Assembly: GCA_921293015.1 (NCBI GenBank)
Contig: OV121081.1
Span: 76,401,022 to 76,465,021 of the forward strand
Direction: 5' to 3'
Length of the DNA: 64,000 nt
Source of the DNA: Phorcus lineatus
Lineage: Eukaryota > Mollusca > Gastropoda > Trochida > Trochidae
Translations under genes and position numbers: made by a program
Part shown: positions 24,959 through 36,815 of the stretch, one piece after another
Layout: every line of letters begins with the position of its first letter
Numbering within the stretch: position 1 is the first letter of the stretch
Notes under the pieces: model-generated
The model's database searches: none
What the model saw: the letters and a program-made list of their open reading frames with translations, nothing else
Told to the model about the DNA's origin: nothing

Positions 24959-26261
24959 GGAGTGTCTTACAATCAATCTCCAAACAAGTGGCAAATCCGA
25001 ATGCGGCATCCCTTTTTATAGCCACACACTGCATGCATTTTCCACAAAACTTTCACGTGCGTAATTGCACGTGTTGCGTTGTGGCGAAGCGTTTTTGATT
25101 TACCCTTAAAATGTTCACCAAAGTCAACATTTCCATGTAAGATCCATTTTTGGAAAAGAAAACGAAAGCAACTTGTCAGTATCATCAATATCATTACTTT
25201 TTTGGACAATAAAAATAATACAAATAAAAATATTTCGATTTCAATTATGAAAAATCACCTATGCGTTACTTTTTTGGGATAGTATATATAGGTAAAGGTT
25301 CTTAGATTTGTACTTAAATGCACGTTTTGTTGCCACAATGTCGCAGATACATCAAGGCAACGTGAATAATTTATCACCAGATGGTGAGAAGCTTATGCTG
25401 TCAGGCTTACTCCCACAAAATGGATATATATTTTATGACCTTATCTTTTTCAGTAATTACTGTCTGTATACTTTATTAGCACTCATAGTAAAAGTTTAAA
25501 CCTTCCGGTGCAGGTTTTTCTCTGACTAATTGCGTTCATCCCTGGTATAGCCAATTAAACAAAATGGCTACAAACATCTATTTACATTCCCTTCATCATT
25601 TCACATTCTTTCCTAAATTACACGCAGAGAAAAAACCTTAATGGCTCCTGTTAACAATTATGGAAATGATATCATATCGATAGATATTAACATTCTTATT
25701 GTAGCTCCATTGTTGACTATCAGAGTAAGGGATACTTAGTTTATTAGAGGAATACAAATGTAAAGTATAATCGTTTGACTGACGTGTGGTTACCTTATCT
25801 CAACATAACCTCAGCACCTCGTGCTTCAGCAACAATATTACATGGATCTTTTACTTCTAAACATTCCTTTGTAGTCATTTGATACTGAATGGACATGATA
25901 CGATGTATCGCACATAAAACCTAAATGTTTGTGTATTTTCTGATTTTGCATAATACCTCTAAATTCTTGCATGGATCAAAGACATCTTGCTATGACGTCT
26001 GTGGTTATCCACCTTTAAGAAGTTTGTTAATTATGTAGAATGATAAGAATGCATTTTACTAATTATACAAAGAATAAAAATATTGATCAACGTTGCGTTG
26101 TCTCGCTGACACAAAGCTTTCAAATAGGTAGCGCCGCAGATTGGCTTCATGTTTTCCTTTGTTAATGAATGTTTGCTATTGTTCGTCATTTTCACAACAC
26201 AAAGCCCCAATAAACTTCACTTTTAAGATAGTGTATGTATTAACTTAGTGTTTGATTTAAA

Positions 26262-26830
26262 CATATTTATTCAAGAGAAAGGATTGGGTACAAGTAATCC
26301 AACTTAGTGAAACCCTCTCCAATGTACATTGCTTACATATCATATGGACACAATAAATGTATATATTTATATACATATGTAAATACATGGAAATATATAG
26401 AGATGAGATACATATATACAAAAGTGGAGACAAAGAAAAGGGTAGTTAGAGTAAAATGGCACTGAGAAGTACTCAAAGAATTATTTAATTATCAAATCAT
26501 GTTGAGAATGGTATGCAAATACATCCAGGATTGTCTGTAAGACCAATTTTATATAAGTCATCATTTAATCTGCTGTATGAATTCGAATATCTTAACTGAG
26601 TATGAATTATGTTAAGTTTTCTCTTTCCAAATGAGAAATATTTCGGTGCTTTAGAAGTTCGTGGGGAAATGAGAGATTTAAAACTTTTAAGGAAATTCGC
26701 TTCTCGTATGTGTACTGGGAGGTTGTTAATTAGTGTTTTAATGGGTTTTGCAACAGTACTATCTACGGTTAACAAATATGTATCATCAAATACTAAACAT
26801 AATCATAAGATCAAGGCAGATCTTTTATAA
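26262..26830 (-). mobile_element. LINE 3' end with ORF tail and 3' UTR
   Basis: The minus-strand frame 26775-26497 contains KAPKYFSFGKRKLNIIHTQL then RLNDDLYKIGLTDNPGC and a C.C pair. The 'R.LNIIHTQLR...LN.DL' words are typical of the region just before the C-terminal zinc-knuckle-like motif of many invertebrate LINE polyproteins. A 3' UTR of about 220 bp ends in AATAAATATGTTT near 26262. The U2 counterpart region lacks it. It is 5'-truncated and not functional. Confidence 0.7.
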
Positions 26831-28229
26831 CCGTCTCATTTTAGTTTCATGAAGAAATATGAGAATAAAACAAATCTAAGGACACATGGATATACAATAT
26901 ATTGAAAGAGAATATCCAGTTACACCTGCTTGAAAGTGATTACCTCAAGGTTGTTGCACTTGGCTAAATTGCCAATAGTTATCTGAAAGTGGAAGAAACA
27001 GTTGGGGAAAAAAACAATGATAAAATAAGTTCGAGATCTATTCAACATGTACTTCAATGGATAACCCCTGTTAAGTTAATGAAAGTCTTCTGCTGAAACT
27101 GTGCATTCCTTCGCACCTAATGATTGTACCATTTCTTTACACAAATAACTATGTGTTTGACTAAAGGGTATAATCTGCAATGAATAAAACCTTAAGGTAT
27201 TTATTTGTTTTGGCACTAATTTGATTTCAATCCAAAAATTGAAACGATAATTACACGTGTGCAAGCTACTAGTTTATTCAAATGAGACAAAAATTGTTTC
27301 TAAGGATGACAAATGACATTAATGATTACTATGACATCATTCATTTTTCTTTCGCTCGCTACGAATTACTGTTTAAATCATATAAATTACAACATCATGA
27401 GATAACAAAGTAAGATAAGACGCATTTCTTAAAACGTATCTCTTGAATCAACCATGCGAGAGGCTTTACTGCTTGGATATGGTCATTTGAACTTGATCAT
27501 GTTATGACTTTGACAAAGACAACGAATAAATCAAACAACACAATTAACTCATAAGTGTCTGATAACAGTTCACCGGGCAATATATTTCTGATATCTACGA
27601 AAATTTAAATAAAATTGACAGTAATAAGTACTTTCTTAAAGTCAAAGTTGACCTGACAGCAAGATTTCGTCAATCAAGATTATTTGAGTGACAACTACTA
27701 TTTCAAGGCTAAATGGACTAATCATAAGCAATAACTCTTTCCAGCATTAAAAAATCATTTTTTATGGAATAATAGGTATTGTACTATGTAGGCCATATAA
27801 ACAGTAAGGTGTGTTTAATTTGCACCTTGATTAGACGGTAGTTGCTAATTATGTTTCTTATAACTGTTCTATTGTCTTTTTTTTCACAATATTCATATGT
27901 TTCTCTTAAGAAAAATAATAAAGTTATCATATCGATGTTCACAAACATTGAAATGATACAATTCCAATATCATTCTTCCTTTCAATTATGCTTGTTTGTA
28001 AATATTTACGAAACCGTAAATATTTGAGAAATTTGAATATAGTAAGATATAAAATATCATTTTACATCTTCTCGGCCATTATGTTAATCAATAAATAACC
28101 TAGAACTACGATTAAAATTTGTTTTTTATTGTTAATACCAGGAATATCATCGATATCATTATGTACTATAATATCAAAATTTGAGATGTGTCTTATATGA
28201 TTTCAAATTAAATTGAAACATTTCCGTAT

Positions 28230-29828
28230 TATATATACTTCTCACAAAAAATTAAGCAACAAGAATATCTTTCAGTCTGGTATTTTTATAATTCTAAATA
28301 GTCTGATATTAAGACATAATGAAGGCAGGAAAATGTCTTGCAATACATAACCTTATATCAGATTCATGTTGATTTTGTCCCAAACAGTGATCACTTCACT
28401 TGAACACAACCACCCTCAAAAAGCGCATGCAAATTGCACAACATGCACGTGTTCCAAACTTTACACGTGCACTCTGATTGTTTAAAAGCAGTCAGCAGTG
28501 ATCACTTGGTATCTGTAACCTTTTTAACATGGCTAGGCGTCACTTGAATGCAACTGATGTGGCTCAAGTTGTTGGAATGGTCCAGGGGGGTATGACACAA
28601 ACAGCTGCTGCCAATCATTTTAATGTTCATCGTAGCGTAGTGTCAAGAGCGATAACCCGTTACAATCAGACAGGACAGATGACAGAGAGACCACGAACAG
28701 GTCGTCCAAGGGTGACTAATCCACGAGAGGACCGATATCTTGGTACCTTAGCCCGGAGAAACAGGTTCACGACGGCAAGATCACTCCAGAATGACCTCCA
28801 CAGAGTTGCAGGGAACAGGATCTCGACACAGACAGTGAGGAACAGACTTCATGCTGTAGGCCTTAGGTCCAGAAGACCATTACAACGTATCCCACTGCCA
28901 GCACAGCATCGTCAACGAAGGATGATCTGGGCGAATCAACACCGTAACTGGAGGGTAAATCGTTGGCGCCACGTACTCTTCACAGACGAGTCCAGATTCT
29001 CCCTTGACTTCAATGATGGTAGGCCACGTGTGTGGAGAAATCGTAACGAACGATACGCCAACTGTGTCATTGCTGAACACGACCAGTATGGAGGTGGAAG
29101 TTTGATGGTCTGGGGTGGTATCAGTGTTGGACAAAGAACTGAACTTGTGGCCATCAGACGGGGTACAATGACAGGTGTAAGGTACAGGGATGAGATCATC
29201 ACTCCTGTAATCATTCCTCTTGCACAGCAAACAGGTCCTAACTTCATCTTCATGGATGACAATGCTCGTCCCCATCGAGCAAGAGTTGTTACTGATGTTC
29301 TTCAAAACAACAACATCACGCATATGGACTGGCCTGCAAGATCTCCTGACCTCAATCCCATTGAACATGCTTGGGACATTCTTGGAAGGCGGGTTTATGG
29401 CCTTCATGTTCATCCTCAGTCCCTAGATCAGCTGGAACAGGCCTTACGGAGAGAATGGCAGAACATTCCACAAAGGACATTTGACAGACTCATATGGTCA
29501 ATGCCAAGGCGTGTACAAGCATGTATTGGAGCCAATGGCGGACATACACGTTATTGAACACACGATTGTTGTTCAAGGGGACATTATCTTGGCATTCAAA
29601 GATTTCGCTTCTTCAACACAGTACATTTTGCATGATTGTGTCATTGAAACTCTTTTTGAGGAATGCTAACTTTTTTAGTGCTCAACAATTTTTTTCTTTA
29701 CATTTCCACAAAGTGTGCAAGACCTTCATCTTTGTATTACATCATTTGATAATCGTGTAAATCGAAACAATGAATTTCTCTAACAAAACATATCCGTGTT
29801 GCTTAATTTTTTGTGAGAAGTATATATT
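28230..29828 (+). mobile_element. Intact Tc1-like transposon, 1.6 kb
   Basis: Perfect 30-bp inverted ends: ATATATACTTCTCACAAAAA + ATTAAGCAAC at 28231-28260, and the exact complement at 29798-29827. The ends lie in an AT-rich context compatible with a TA target duplication, whose exact edge is ambiguous because of the TATATA run. One uninterrupted transposase gene lies between. The U2 copy shows the array without it. Confidence 0.92.
28529..29557 (+). CDS. Tc1-family DD34E transposase, full length
   Basis: A 342-residue cut-and-paste transposase with no stop or frameshift. The N-terminal region (about residues 1-110) has a helix-turn-helix (TQTAAANHFNVHRSVVSRAI), the GRPRV hook (residues 57-61) and a second helix-turn-helix with TARSLQNDL. 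The catalytic core shows D1 in FTDESRFSLDF, D2 in FMDDNARPHRARVV and E in ARSPDLNPIEHAWDILGRR, 34 residues after D2, so DD34E. GGGSLMVWGGIS is the usual glycine-rich box. Length equals the family norm (about 340). The start ATG is the first in frame and is followed directly by ARRHLN, as in relatives. With perfect terminal repeats and an open frame, the element looks young and possibly active. No host regulation is visible. Confidence 0.95.
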   Translation: MARRHLNATDVAQVVGMVQGGMTQTAAANHFNVHRSVVSRAITRYNQTGQMTERPRTGRPRVTNPREDRYLGTLARRNRFTTARSLQNDLHRVAGNRISTQTVRNRLHAVGLRSRRPLQRIPLPAQHRQRRMIWANQHRNWRVNRWRHVLFTDESRFSLDFNDGRPRVWRNRNERYANCVIAEHDQYGGGSLMVWGGISVGQRTELVAIRRGTMTGVRYRDEIITPVIIPLAQQTGPNFIFMDDNARPHRARVVTDVLQNNNITHMDWPARSPDLNPIEHAWDILGRRVYGLHVHPQSLDQLEQALRREWQNIPQRTFDRLIWSMPRRVQACIGANGGHTRY

Positions 29829-29879
29829 AAAAACTTTTACTTGGCTTAAAGTAAATATTGTTTGTCATTGCAACGACTT

Positions 29880-30150
29880 TGTTTGGTATCGAAATCAAAG
29901 TAAAGCGTGTTTCATAGAAATCCAGCACACCTAAATTAGTCTAATGTCATCTACCCACTTTAGGCTCTTGTCATCACAATACATCATTTGAAAACTGACG
30001 ATTATTTTATGTTTGTAGAGGACATGGTTTGTCCTTTTCATTGATGAATGTATCGAGTTTGCATTTGCTTAAAGAGTAAATCATTTCAAATTAGCCAGTG
30101 TTGGAGAAACTTGCAATATCAAATAACCAATGAACATTAAGACCCTGAGG
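29880..30150. repeat. Array block X, copy 1
   Basis: Matches 43180-43460 closely ('gtttcatagaaatccagca', 'tatgtttgtagagga', 'tggtttgtcc') and 32820-33130 and 48220-48580 more loosely. Read on the minus strand, a frame containing KLDTFINEKDKPCPLQT is followed by a stop; the equivalent frame is open in the 43 kb and 48 kb copies. Whether this is a decayed exon is uncertain. Confidence 0.5.
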
Positions 30151-30177
30151 GAAATTGTTGGTCATATATATATATAC

Positions 30178-30211
<34 letters not shown>

Positions 30212-30270
30212 GATGTCATTAAGAACATGAACATTAAGACCCTGAGGGAAATTGATGGTCATATATATAG

Positions 30271-30356
<86 letters not shown>

Positions 30357-30365
30357 TCATAGTCC
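30132..30365. repeat. Duplicated 97-bp unit with long (TA)n tract
   Basis: The word GAACATTAAGACCCTGAGGG at 30132 is repeated at 30229, each followed by GGTCATATATA and a TA run that ends in GATGTCAT. The second TA run (about 30265-30352) is much longer. The 43 kb sister copy has the same flank without TA runs, so both the duplication and expansion are specific to U1. Confidence 0.85.
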
Positions 30366-30744
30366 TATATATATATAAACTTGTATAAGTGAAACCCTGT
30401 TATTATTCAAATAACACAATTTTGTGACTGTTTAAATCAACAAGCAGTGTCTGAAGTGGATGCGGCTCGTTTTTTTAGAGGTTTTTTTTAGAAGACATTA
30501 TTTCGATTTTGTCACAAGTTTCAATAAGTTCTGAAAATATCATCCAATAATATTGGTCACAGTATTTGCTTGAATATACATAGGTGGGTTGAAAATTAAT
30601 GATACGGTACTAACTTTCTAAGACTAAGATGATGAAAATTCAGTTTCCTATTTTCAGTAAGGCACATGTATAAATAAACTGTTGCTTAGATTAACATTAT
30701 GTATTATTGAAGTCAAACTTCCCACTCCAGTCTAATTGCAAAGC

Positions 30745-30995
30745 ATGTGTCAAACGTTGAACGTAACTACCAATATAGTCTCCATATGTAATCACCCTCG
30801 CCAGACCTTATCAAATAGCTAATGTAAAAAAACTATCACTATGAAAACAATATCCAAATTACTTGATTAAGAAAATAACTTAATATGGCTGTAAATGTGA
30901 GACGGGTTCAGGGAATACCTATGAAATGAGTAGAACTAGAATTCCAGATTACAAACAATAAGAATATTGCACGTACAATTAGCTGATAATAGGAG
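30745..30995. repeat. Array landmark block L1, copy in U2
   Basis: Aligns with 321-545 and 44688-44940: CATGTG at the start, 'gggaatacc' followed by an AAATGAG/AAATAAG word, then AGAATAT and the AGCTGAT region. It is more diverged than the other pair. The preceding 60 bp also match the sequence before the U0 and U3 copies. Confidence 0.6.
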
Positions 30996-32599
30996 TATTT
31001 TGTTTGGATGTGTATCAAATGAAGAGGTAACGATCTAGCTATATGTTTTTGCATACTTATTTCATGTCACTAGCTTACAGAGGGGTACAAGTTACAAATT
31101 TGTTTGAATGTCAGACAACTCATAGTAACTTCTGTCTGCTACCTGAGCTACAAACCACACAACAATAGTCACGAGACGGAATGAGTTTAAATCTGCATTG
31201 AGTATGTGTATGACTGAATTCTAATTGGTTGTTTTGAAAAAAAAACCCAACATGAATTGAATAATGTTTTGCATTTGGTTTAAAACTAAATTTGCGAGTA
31301 TATGATAACAGTGAATCCAATGAACTTTACTGACAACTATTTATCTCATAATTCAATCTTCATTGCATATGAAATTGAACTTTGATTCGTAGTCTATTTA
31401 CTATTATCAAACTTATCAAAATTATTGTACACAACACTGTGAGAAGCTTATTCTTGGCTTGATTTAGTTTTCAGTAACCAATCCAGTTGGTCTCAAAAAA
31501 AACGTTCTTGACTTGATAATACCAGGTGGGTAAGTGTTAGAAATGAAACTTAATACCAATCTCATTAAAACTAGCTGTAACATAATACATCCCGAAATCC
31601 GTTATTACATCTAGAAAAATTACACACGTATCCCGTGTCGTGCGGGCGCGAACATCCGAGAATTAAAGGAAACTGGCCCAGCACTTCGAATCGCGAGTCA
31701 ATGAGATTGTTTCAACGTTCTTGATTCAAAATCTGAATGTATCGCAGTGAATTGTGTTGAAAAACATGATGACATCAATTCTGTGCATGTATTGTGGACG
31801 GAATATGTGTGTGTTGTTTTTATTCATTTTTGCATAAGTGAATAAACAAATTAGGTCAAACAAAAATAACATTTTAAAGGATAAATATAGACAGACGTAG
31901 GATAAACGTCATGTGACATTAACCAAGATGCAAAAGAAGCTCGGGATTGATTGGTTGAAACCCGACGTCCTGTCTTAATTTTATTTTTCGGTTCAAATTT
32001 CGTCAAAGGAGGATTTTTCTTGCCTGTATGTGCTAAGTTAATTACCCATTGGTTATAATGAGGTGGGAGAAAGAACTGGTGTTTCGCTAGTCAAGCAAAT
32101 GCCATGTTTGAAATGAATGGGGTTTTTTTATATTTACGTAAGTCATTCCCTCACACCTAATGTATTTTACCTTCCATGCCAGAAGGTAAATCAATCAGTC
32201 AGTTTTTAATTACAGACTGTTCATTTTAATCAGTTCTCCTCACTACAATTAGTTGGTATCTATATCTTGTCTGTAAACGAAATCAACCCAATAACATACT
32301 TATATCAACGAATAAGTTTTTTGTGCTTGAAACACTTTTTTTTAAAGTGATCCTTGTTTAAATACTCATATCCTGAAACGTATTTATACTAGTGACATTT
32401 ATTTCTAAAGAACAAAATCGGTAATCCGATAAAAGGAGTCTTTTTAACCTTGTATTTAAAAAAAATAGTTTTATCACATTAAACATTTTAGATAGGTGAA
32501 AAACTGAGGAAACAATTTCATAGATTACATTTTGTCGTAGTTCATCAAATGATGTCTCACACTTATCAACTGGGACAACTGTGACCACTGACTTCTTTT

Positions 32600-32705
32600 T
32601 CGTATGCTCCATTGATATGTATGTTATGTTATATTCATGTATGTTTTGTTCACTCTATGTCATCATTCATGACTTTTGAGAATAAATTTGACTTGACTTG
32701 ACTTT
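32600..32705 (+). mobile_element. LINE or SINE 3' tail
   Basis: The sequence GAGAATAAATTTGACTTGAC, ending in tandem GACTT units, is a typical tail of invertebrate LINE-type retroposons. The left neighbour (32540-32600) matches 48030-48115 in U3, and U3 lacks this tail. No coding part is present. Confidence 0.5.
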
Positions 32706-32819
32706 TTCATCATTTATTTTGTAATCTTGACAAGATCGGATTTTTTACAAACAATCAACAAACTGTAATTGCTGATTAAAGACATTCTAGAGCCACATAG
32801 TCCAAGCGTGTATTTTAAT

Positions 32820-33130
32820 TGATTTGTCACTTTTTGAAATATGATCAAAGGTATAACTTAGTCGTACTAATCCAGCACTTTAGGCTGGTTTTGATTTACT
32901 AGCTTTAAACGTTTTTATCAGCAGACGACATCAGCAGCTGAATAATGCTCTTTGGTTGCCATCGGCAGTATAAAGACTCTAGTTTGGCATCGTTTCTTAA
33001 AAAACTATTCAGTTTGAACGTATCAACCAACGCAGAGGTCCAGAGCAATAGACAAGTTCAAACATAGCCTGAATCTTGTGGCACGGCATGATATAGTTTG
33101 AGAAGCTTTTGTCCTTTCAAAACATAAAAT
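32820..33130. repeat. Array block X, copy 2
   Basis: Shares 'atccagcactttaggct', 'tttttatcagca', 'tttggttgcc' and 'cagagcaatagaca' with 48220-48580. On the minus strand the frame containing KLNSFLRNDAKLES aligns with the open frames of copies 3 and 4, but a stop lies upstream in this copy. Confidence 0.5.
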
Positions 33131-34599
33131 GATAGAACCCGAAATTATTTAACTATTTTTGTGTCATGCATTTGCAAAACTATTAAGCACAGCATACCAT
33201 TTTCGTTTTTTCATCTACTGGGTTTTGAATATTGATGAACTTATAAAACCATGATTATTTTGATAAATATCAAGAGTTCCGTAACGCTTGACGTGGGTTT
33301 TATCATTGGAACCTGATCCGCCAGATAGTTTGATTTCTAGTAATGATATTTTGAAAGGGCGTTATCAACTTGATGTGCTTTTAAACATTTCAATGACCAT
33401 TGTAAGCTTGAAATTATTACATACTGATTATTTGATGCTCATGATGCTGACTAATCTGAAGTTCTGATTTTGATGACATTTCCGCAAATATGTGCATAAC
33501 TGATGGTTTGCATACGAGGTGAAAGTTTGATAAAGTAAATAAAATTTAATTCCATGAGATGGGAAAGTCAAGTGGTCTTTGGTAACGGTAAAACGTGATA
33601 ATAGTACTGTTGGTAAGGATGGTATGCATATGAAAGACACCTCGCTTTGCTAAGCTTTTGGCTATAAAATGAGTTATGAATTAAATTAACAAGATTAAAT
33701 TTTAGAAGGCTTTACAATATTGAAAGATACACTGACGCCGTTTATCATCAGTCATAATCAATGCCGAGTTTAATCTTACTTATCTCAATGTAGTCTAAAT
33801 ATGAAATTTTCACTGAAATTAAAATATCACCTACAACTATGAGTTCCATTTCCAATTTATAATCCTAAATTCCATTACTATGTACATATTGAATAAATTG
33901 AGTAAATCATGAATATTGAGTTACGAAGTATTATGCCAACAGGTGCATGGATACTAGTACATTTTCAACTGTCTATTCTGACCGTTGAAAAGATGTTAAA
34001 TCATACAACTTATATGAATATACTTGTTTATATATAAACATTCGTTTATTTTATTGGCAGAATTCAACACTTTTGCGATAAAAGTGTCTTCAGCAAATTT
34101 TCAGTGCCTGCAAACCTTTTCAATACTGTAGGTCATGAGCATGTCATATTCACACATACTCCTATACATGCAACGTAACCATTCATAAGGGGAGAACTTG
34201 AACACACTGACACAGTTTTAGGTCCGAGTGTACTTCGTGTTGCTGCGTGCACAACCAGGTGTATTCATGTGGTCAACATCTGGTCATTTTGCAACGAATT
34301 CGTGCGTTCTTAACGACTTACACACCCTCTCATAGGCAGGTTATCTATTCGGCAATGTTTAAAGGCGCCAATCAAAATGTCAAGCACTCCAGGGCGAAGT
34401 GCAAATCTCAGCGTCCGTAATACAATAAATTAACGTTTGAAATTTCCACAAGCCTTTTCATGGATAAGGTTTTCAAGATGTTGTGATTCTAGAATAAAAG
34501 TGTTTATTTGACTTCCAAAATTCTTCTCTTAAGGTTGAATTTTGTCAAGAAACATTTAGTATTGATTTGTGTGTTTGTTTTTGAACTCTGTTATGTAGA

Positions 34600-34985
34600 C
34601 AAGTTTTCCCCTGATGTAGGTCAAACCAGGGAGTTTGAACCGATTTCGTTTTTAACTCCAATCAGTTTGTGGAAAGAAACATAAATGGAGCTGTTGTAAA
34701 GGGTTTACGTTTATGTAAACACTTTGCGAACAGGTGAGCTGTATTTATCAATTGTGTAGAAAGTTTGGATTGCTCTGAGTCATGTCTGTTAAGCCCTGTA
34801 TTTGCAACATCAACACAAACCATAGGAGACGAACATAGAGTTGTTACAAACCTAGTTTAGATCATTTAAGATAAAAAGACCGCTTCAGATTTTCGAATCT
34901 TTCCTAATTTCAAATTCTGTTAGATATTAACTAGTAGCGGTTTTGCTTCCTATATATCAAGCAATTAATGGATGAATTATCAGAT
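34600..34985. repeat. Conserved island L2, copy 3
   Basis: Matches the other copies over CAATTGTGTAGAAAGTTTGG, CTCTGAGTCATGTCTGTT and 'caacatcaacacaaaccat'. TGAGTCA lies at 34776-34782. The TATAAA-like word of copies 1 and 2 is TTATCAA here. The downstream end 'cctatatatcaagcaatta' is shared with copy 4. Copies 3 and 4 are about 1.8 kb apart, a local tandem duplication within U2. Confidence 0.6.
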
Positions 34986-35119
34986 TTGACATTTTCAAAC
35001 TCAAACATCGCTTTTGGTAGCTAGACATAAAATTGTAATAATTGAAATAGATTCAAATAGGCTGTTAGAGTTTAGGTGAAAAAATAATGATGAATCTTGT
35101 ATTATCGAATAAACTGTTG

Positions 35120-35720
35120 TTATGAGAATGTGATTTGTTTACACGTGTAATATTGAGTGACAATATTTGTATGAAAGGTTAGTTTTTCTAGAATGTTCTC
35201 TCTTTAAAAGTTATTTCCTTTCTATATATGTATTTCTGGACTCCTGATGTTTCTACAAAAGTAATGGTCTGTAAATCTTGCGATCTACATGTAAACGCCA
35301 GTTATCAAAAAGCACCTTCGATGACCCTGGATTTTTCATTTGACTTGCGATCATTCTGCTGCATTACTGTTCTCCACACTTTTTACAACCGGATTCATCA
35401 AGGAATAACCATCAAGGACATGACTCAACCCATCACTGTATTTGATCAAGGACTTAGTGAATGTTAATGTGAATTTTTTAGCCAGCCTTTTGACCTATTT
35501 GCAATTGTAAAACTTATATGTATTACTTTATACTTTAACTTTAAAACCTTTACTTTTAATTAATTTAATTGTTATTATTAGTATATTCAATCGTTTTTCA
35601 TCGTGGTTTAACTTGGAACAATTTTATATTTATAGATTTACATGTAACAATGGGTGTATCAAATTGCTTCAGGCTAGAAAAGTGACATACTGTTGACATT
35701 TCAATCATTTTCACCTTATA
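35120..35720. other. Non-coding stretch of array copy U2
   Basis: Between conserved blocks. A 79-codon open frame at 35228-35467 carries no recognisable motif and is not shared by the sister copies, so I do not call it a gene. Confidence 0.35.
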
Positions 35721-36469
35721 CCTTGCAATGATCCATTCTTCTTGATAACCGTATTCCACTCCAAAAAATAAGTGTTATCCATGGTTTTGATATTAGATTT
35801 TCTTAAGTCATGTAAGACATAAAGTCTTTAATCCCTCGAACATTATCCGATATAGTTTTTTCAAGTAAATTCTAAATGACCATAACAAAAAAGATATATG
35901 CCCAAATAATCAAAAATTGAAACATAGTTTGTCCAAAGATCATAGCTTTTACGCCGGGATAACTATTAAACGACTTCAAGGGTAAAGCTTTCCTTACGCT
36001 CCTGGTTATCTCATATGATATGAGTTTAAGCATGAATCTTGCAAGCAAGTGTAGATTTACAATGTATTGGATCTTTAAAGAACTGTGTATATGTGCTTTA
36101 GCTTTTACCCATAAATTGCAGTTGGACAATTTTGACATTTCAATTTCGCCATGAAAACCTTTGTTTGTGGAAATCTTACTCTTAAATATTACAATTTGAT
36201 TATGTTCATAGTTTTTACCAAATAACACGTATTTAAGAAATAGTGGAAACAATTATCTTAAAAATCATATTTAAAAAGATTTTTAAACATGCTCCAAGTG
36301 AAAGTGTTACATCAAACGGCAAGCGGTACAAGTGTCTTATGACAAATGTTATTGTATAACATCTTCAAAATGTTGTTATTCTAAAATAAATTCTAGAATA
36401 AATAAAATTTGTCTTTTCATTGTCATCTTTTGTCTGACATTTTTAGACTTTTCCAAGATAAACGGTGAA

Positions 36470-36815
36470 ATCAGAAGCCTGTTTCTTTTCTGTATTTAAA
36501 CTAAAACAGTTCTCCTATCAGTTTGTGGAAAGAAACATATATGGAGTTTTAAATAAATGCTGTGCTTATCAATTGTGTAGAAAGTTTTGATTGCTCTGAG
36601 TCATGTCTGTTTAATTTTGGTATTCACAACATCAACACAAACCATTTTACACGAACGGAAAGGTGTTTCACAATTAGCCGAGATCTTTAAAGAGAAAAGG
36701 ATAACTTCAGTTTTCTATTCATTCCTAATTTCATATAATGTTAGGCATTCATTAGCTTGCGGTGTTGCTTCCTATATATCAAGCAATTAAAGGTTGAATA
36801 AATACATTTAACTTT
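36470..36815. repeat. Conserved island L2, copy 4
   Basis: Matches copy 3 over 'agtttgtggaaagaaacata', CAATTGTGTAGAAAGTTT and CTCTGAGTCATGTCTGTTTA. TGAGTCA lies at 36597-36603. The block continues with 'aggtgtttcacaattagc' and 'tattcattcctaatttcat'. A 67-codon open frame overlapping it is not open in the sister copies, so I do not call it a gene. Confidence 0.6.

Larger units (their letters stand above)
23603..25286 (-). mobile_element. Tc1-like transposon, degraded, 1.7 kb
   Basis: The 28-bp ends (23603-23630 and 25259-25286) are inverted copies: TATACTATCC and AACGCATAG on the left, their complement on the right, with a few mismatches. They bracket a minus-strand Tc1-family transposase pseudogene. 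In U2 the aligned sequence near 40995-41010 is uninterrupted, with CATATATAGGTAAAGG, so that copy shows the empty TA target. Confidence 0.85.
15560..30600. repeat. Segmental repeat, copy U1
   Basis: Second copy of the tandem unit. It carries island L2 (15870-16200), L4 (16800-17080), the 19240-20025 block, the 23309-25560 block (split by a Tc1 element), the 27090-27480 and 27770-28110 blocks, block X (29880-30150) and the 30490-30590 block. It lacks L1 and the following 3-4 kb present in U0 and U2, because L2 lies only about 1.6 kb after the end of U0. It is inflated by a 3.3 kb insert, two Tc1 elements, a LINE fragment and a MITE. No host exon is convincing. Confidence 0.7.

Noticed and set aside
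28880..29413. A 177-codon open frame opposite the transposase, and others overlapping it
   Set aside because: Antisense shadow of the intact transposase gene; no motif of its own.
30155..30388. Open frame of alternating Tyr-Ile
   Set aside because: Artefact of the (TA)n tract.
35872..36252. 126-codon minus-strand open frame as a gene
   Set aside because: It covers an array block whose sister copies (about 5.5 and 15.6 kb) do not keep the frame open; no domain seen.
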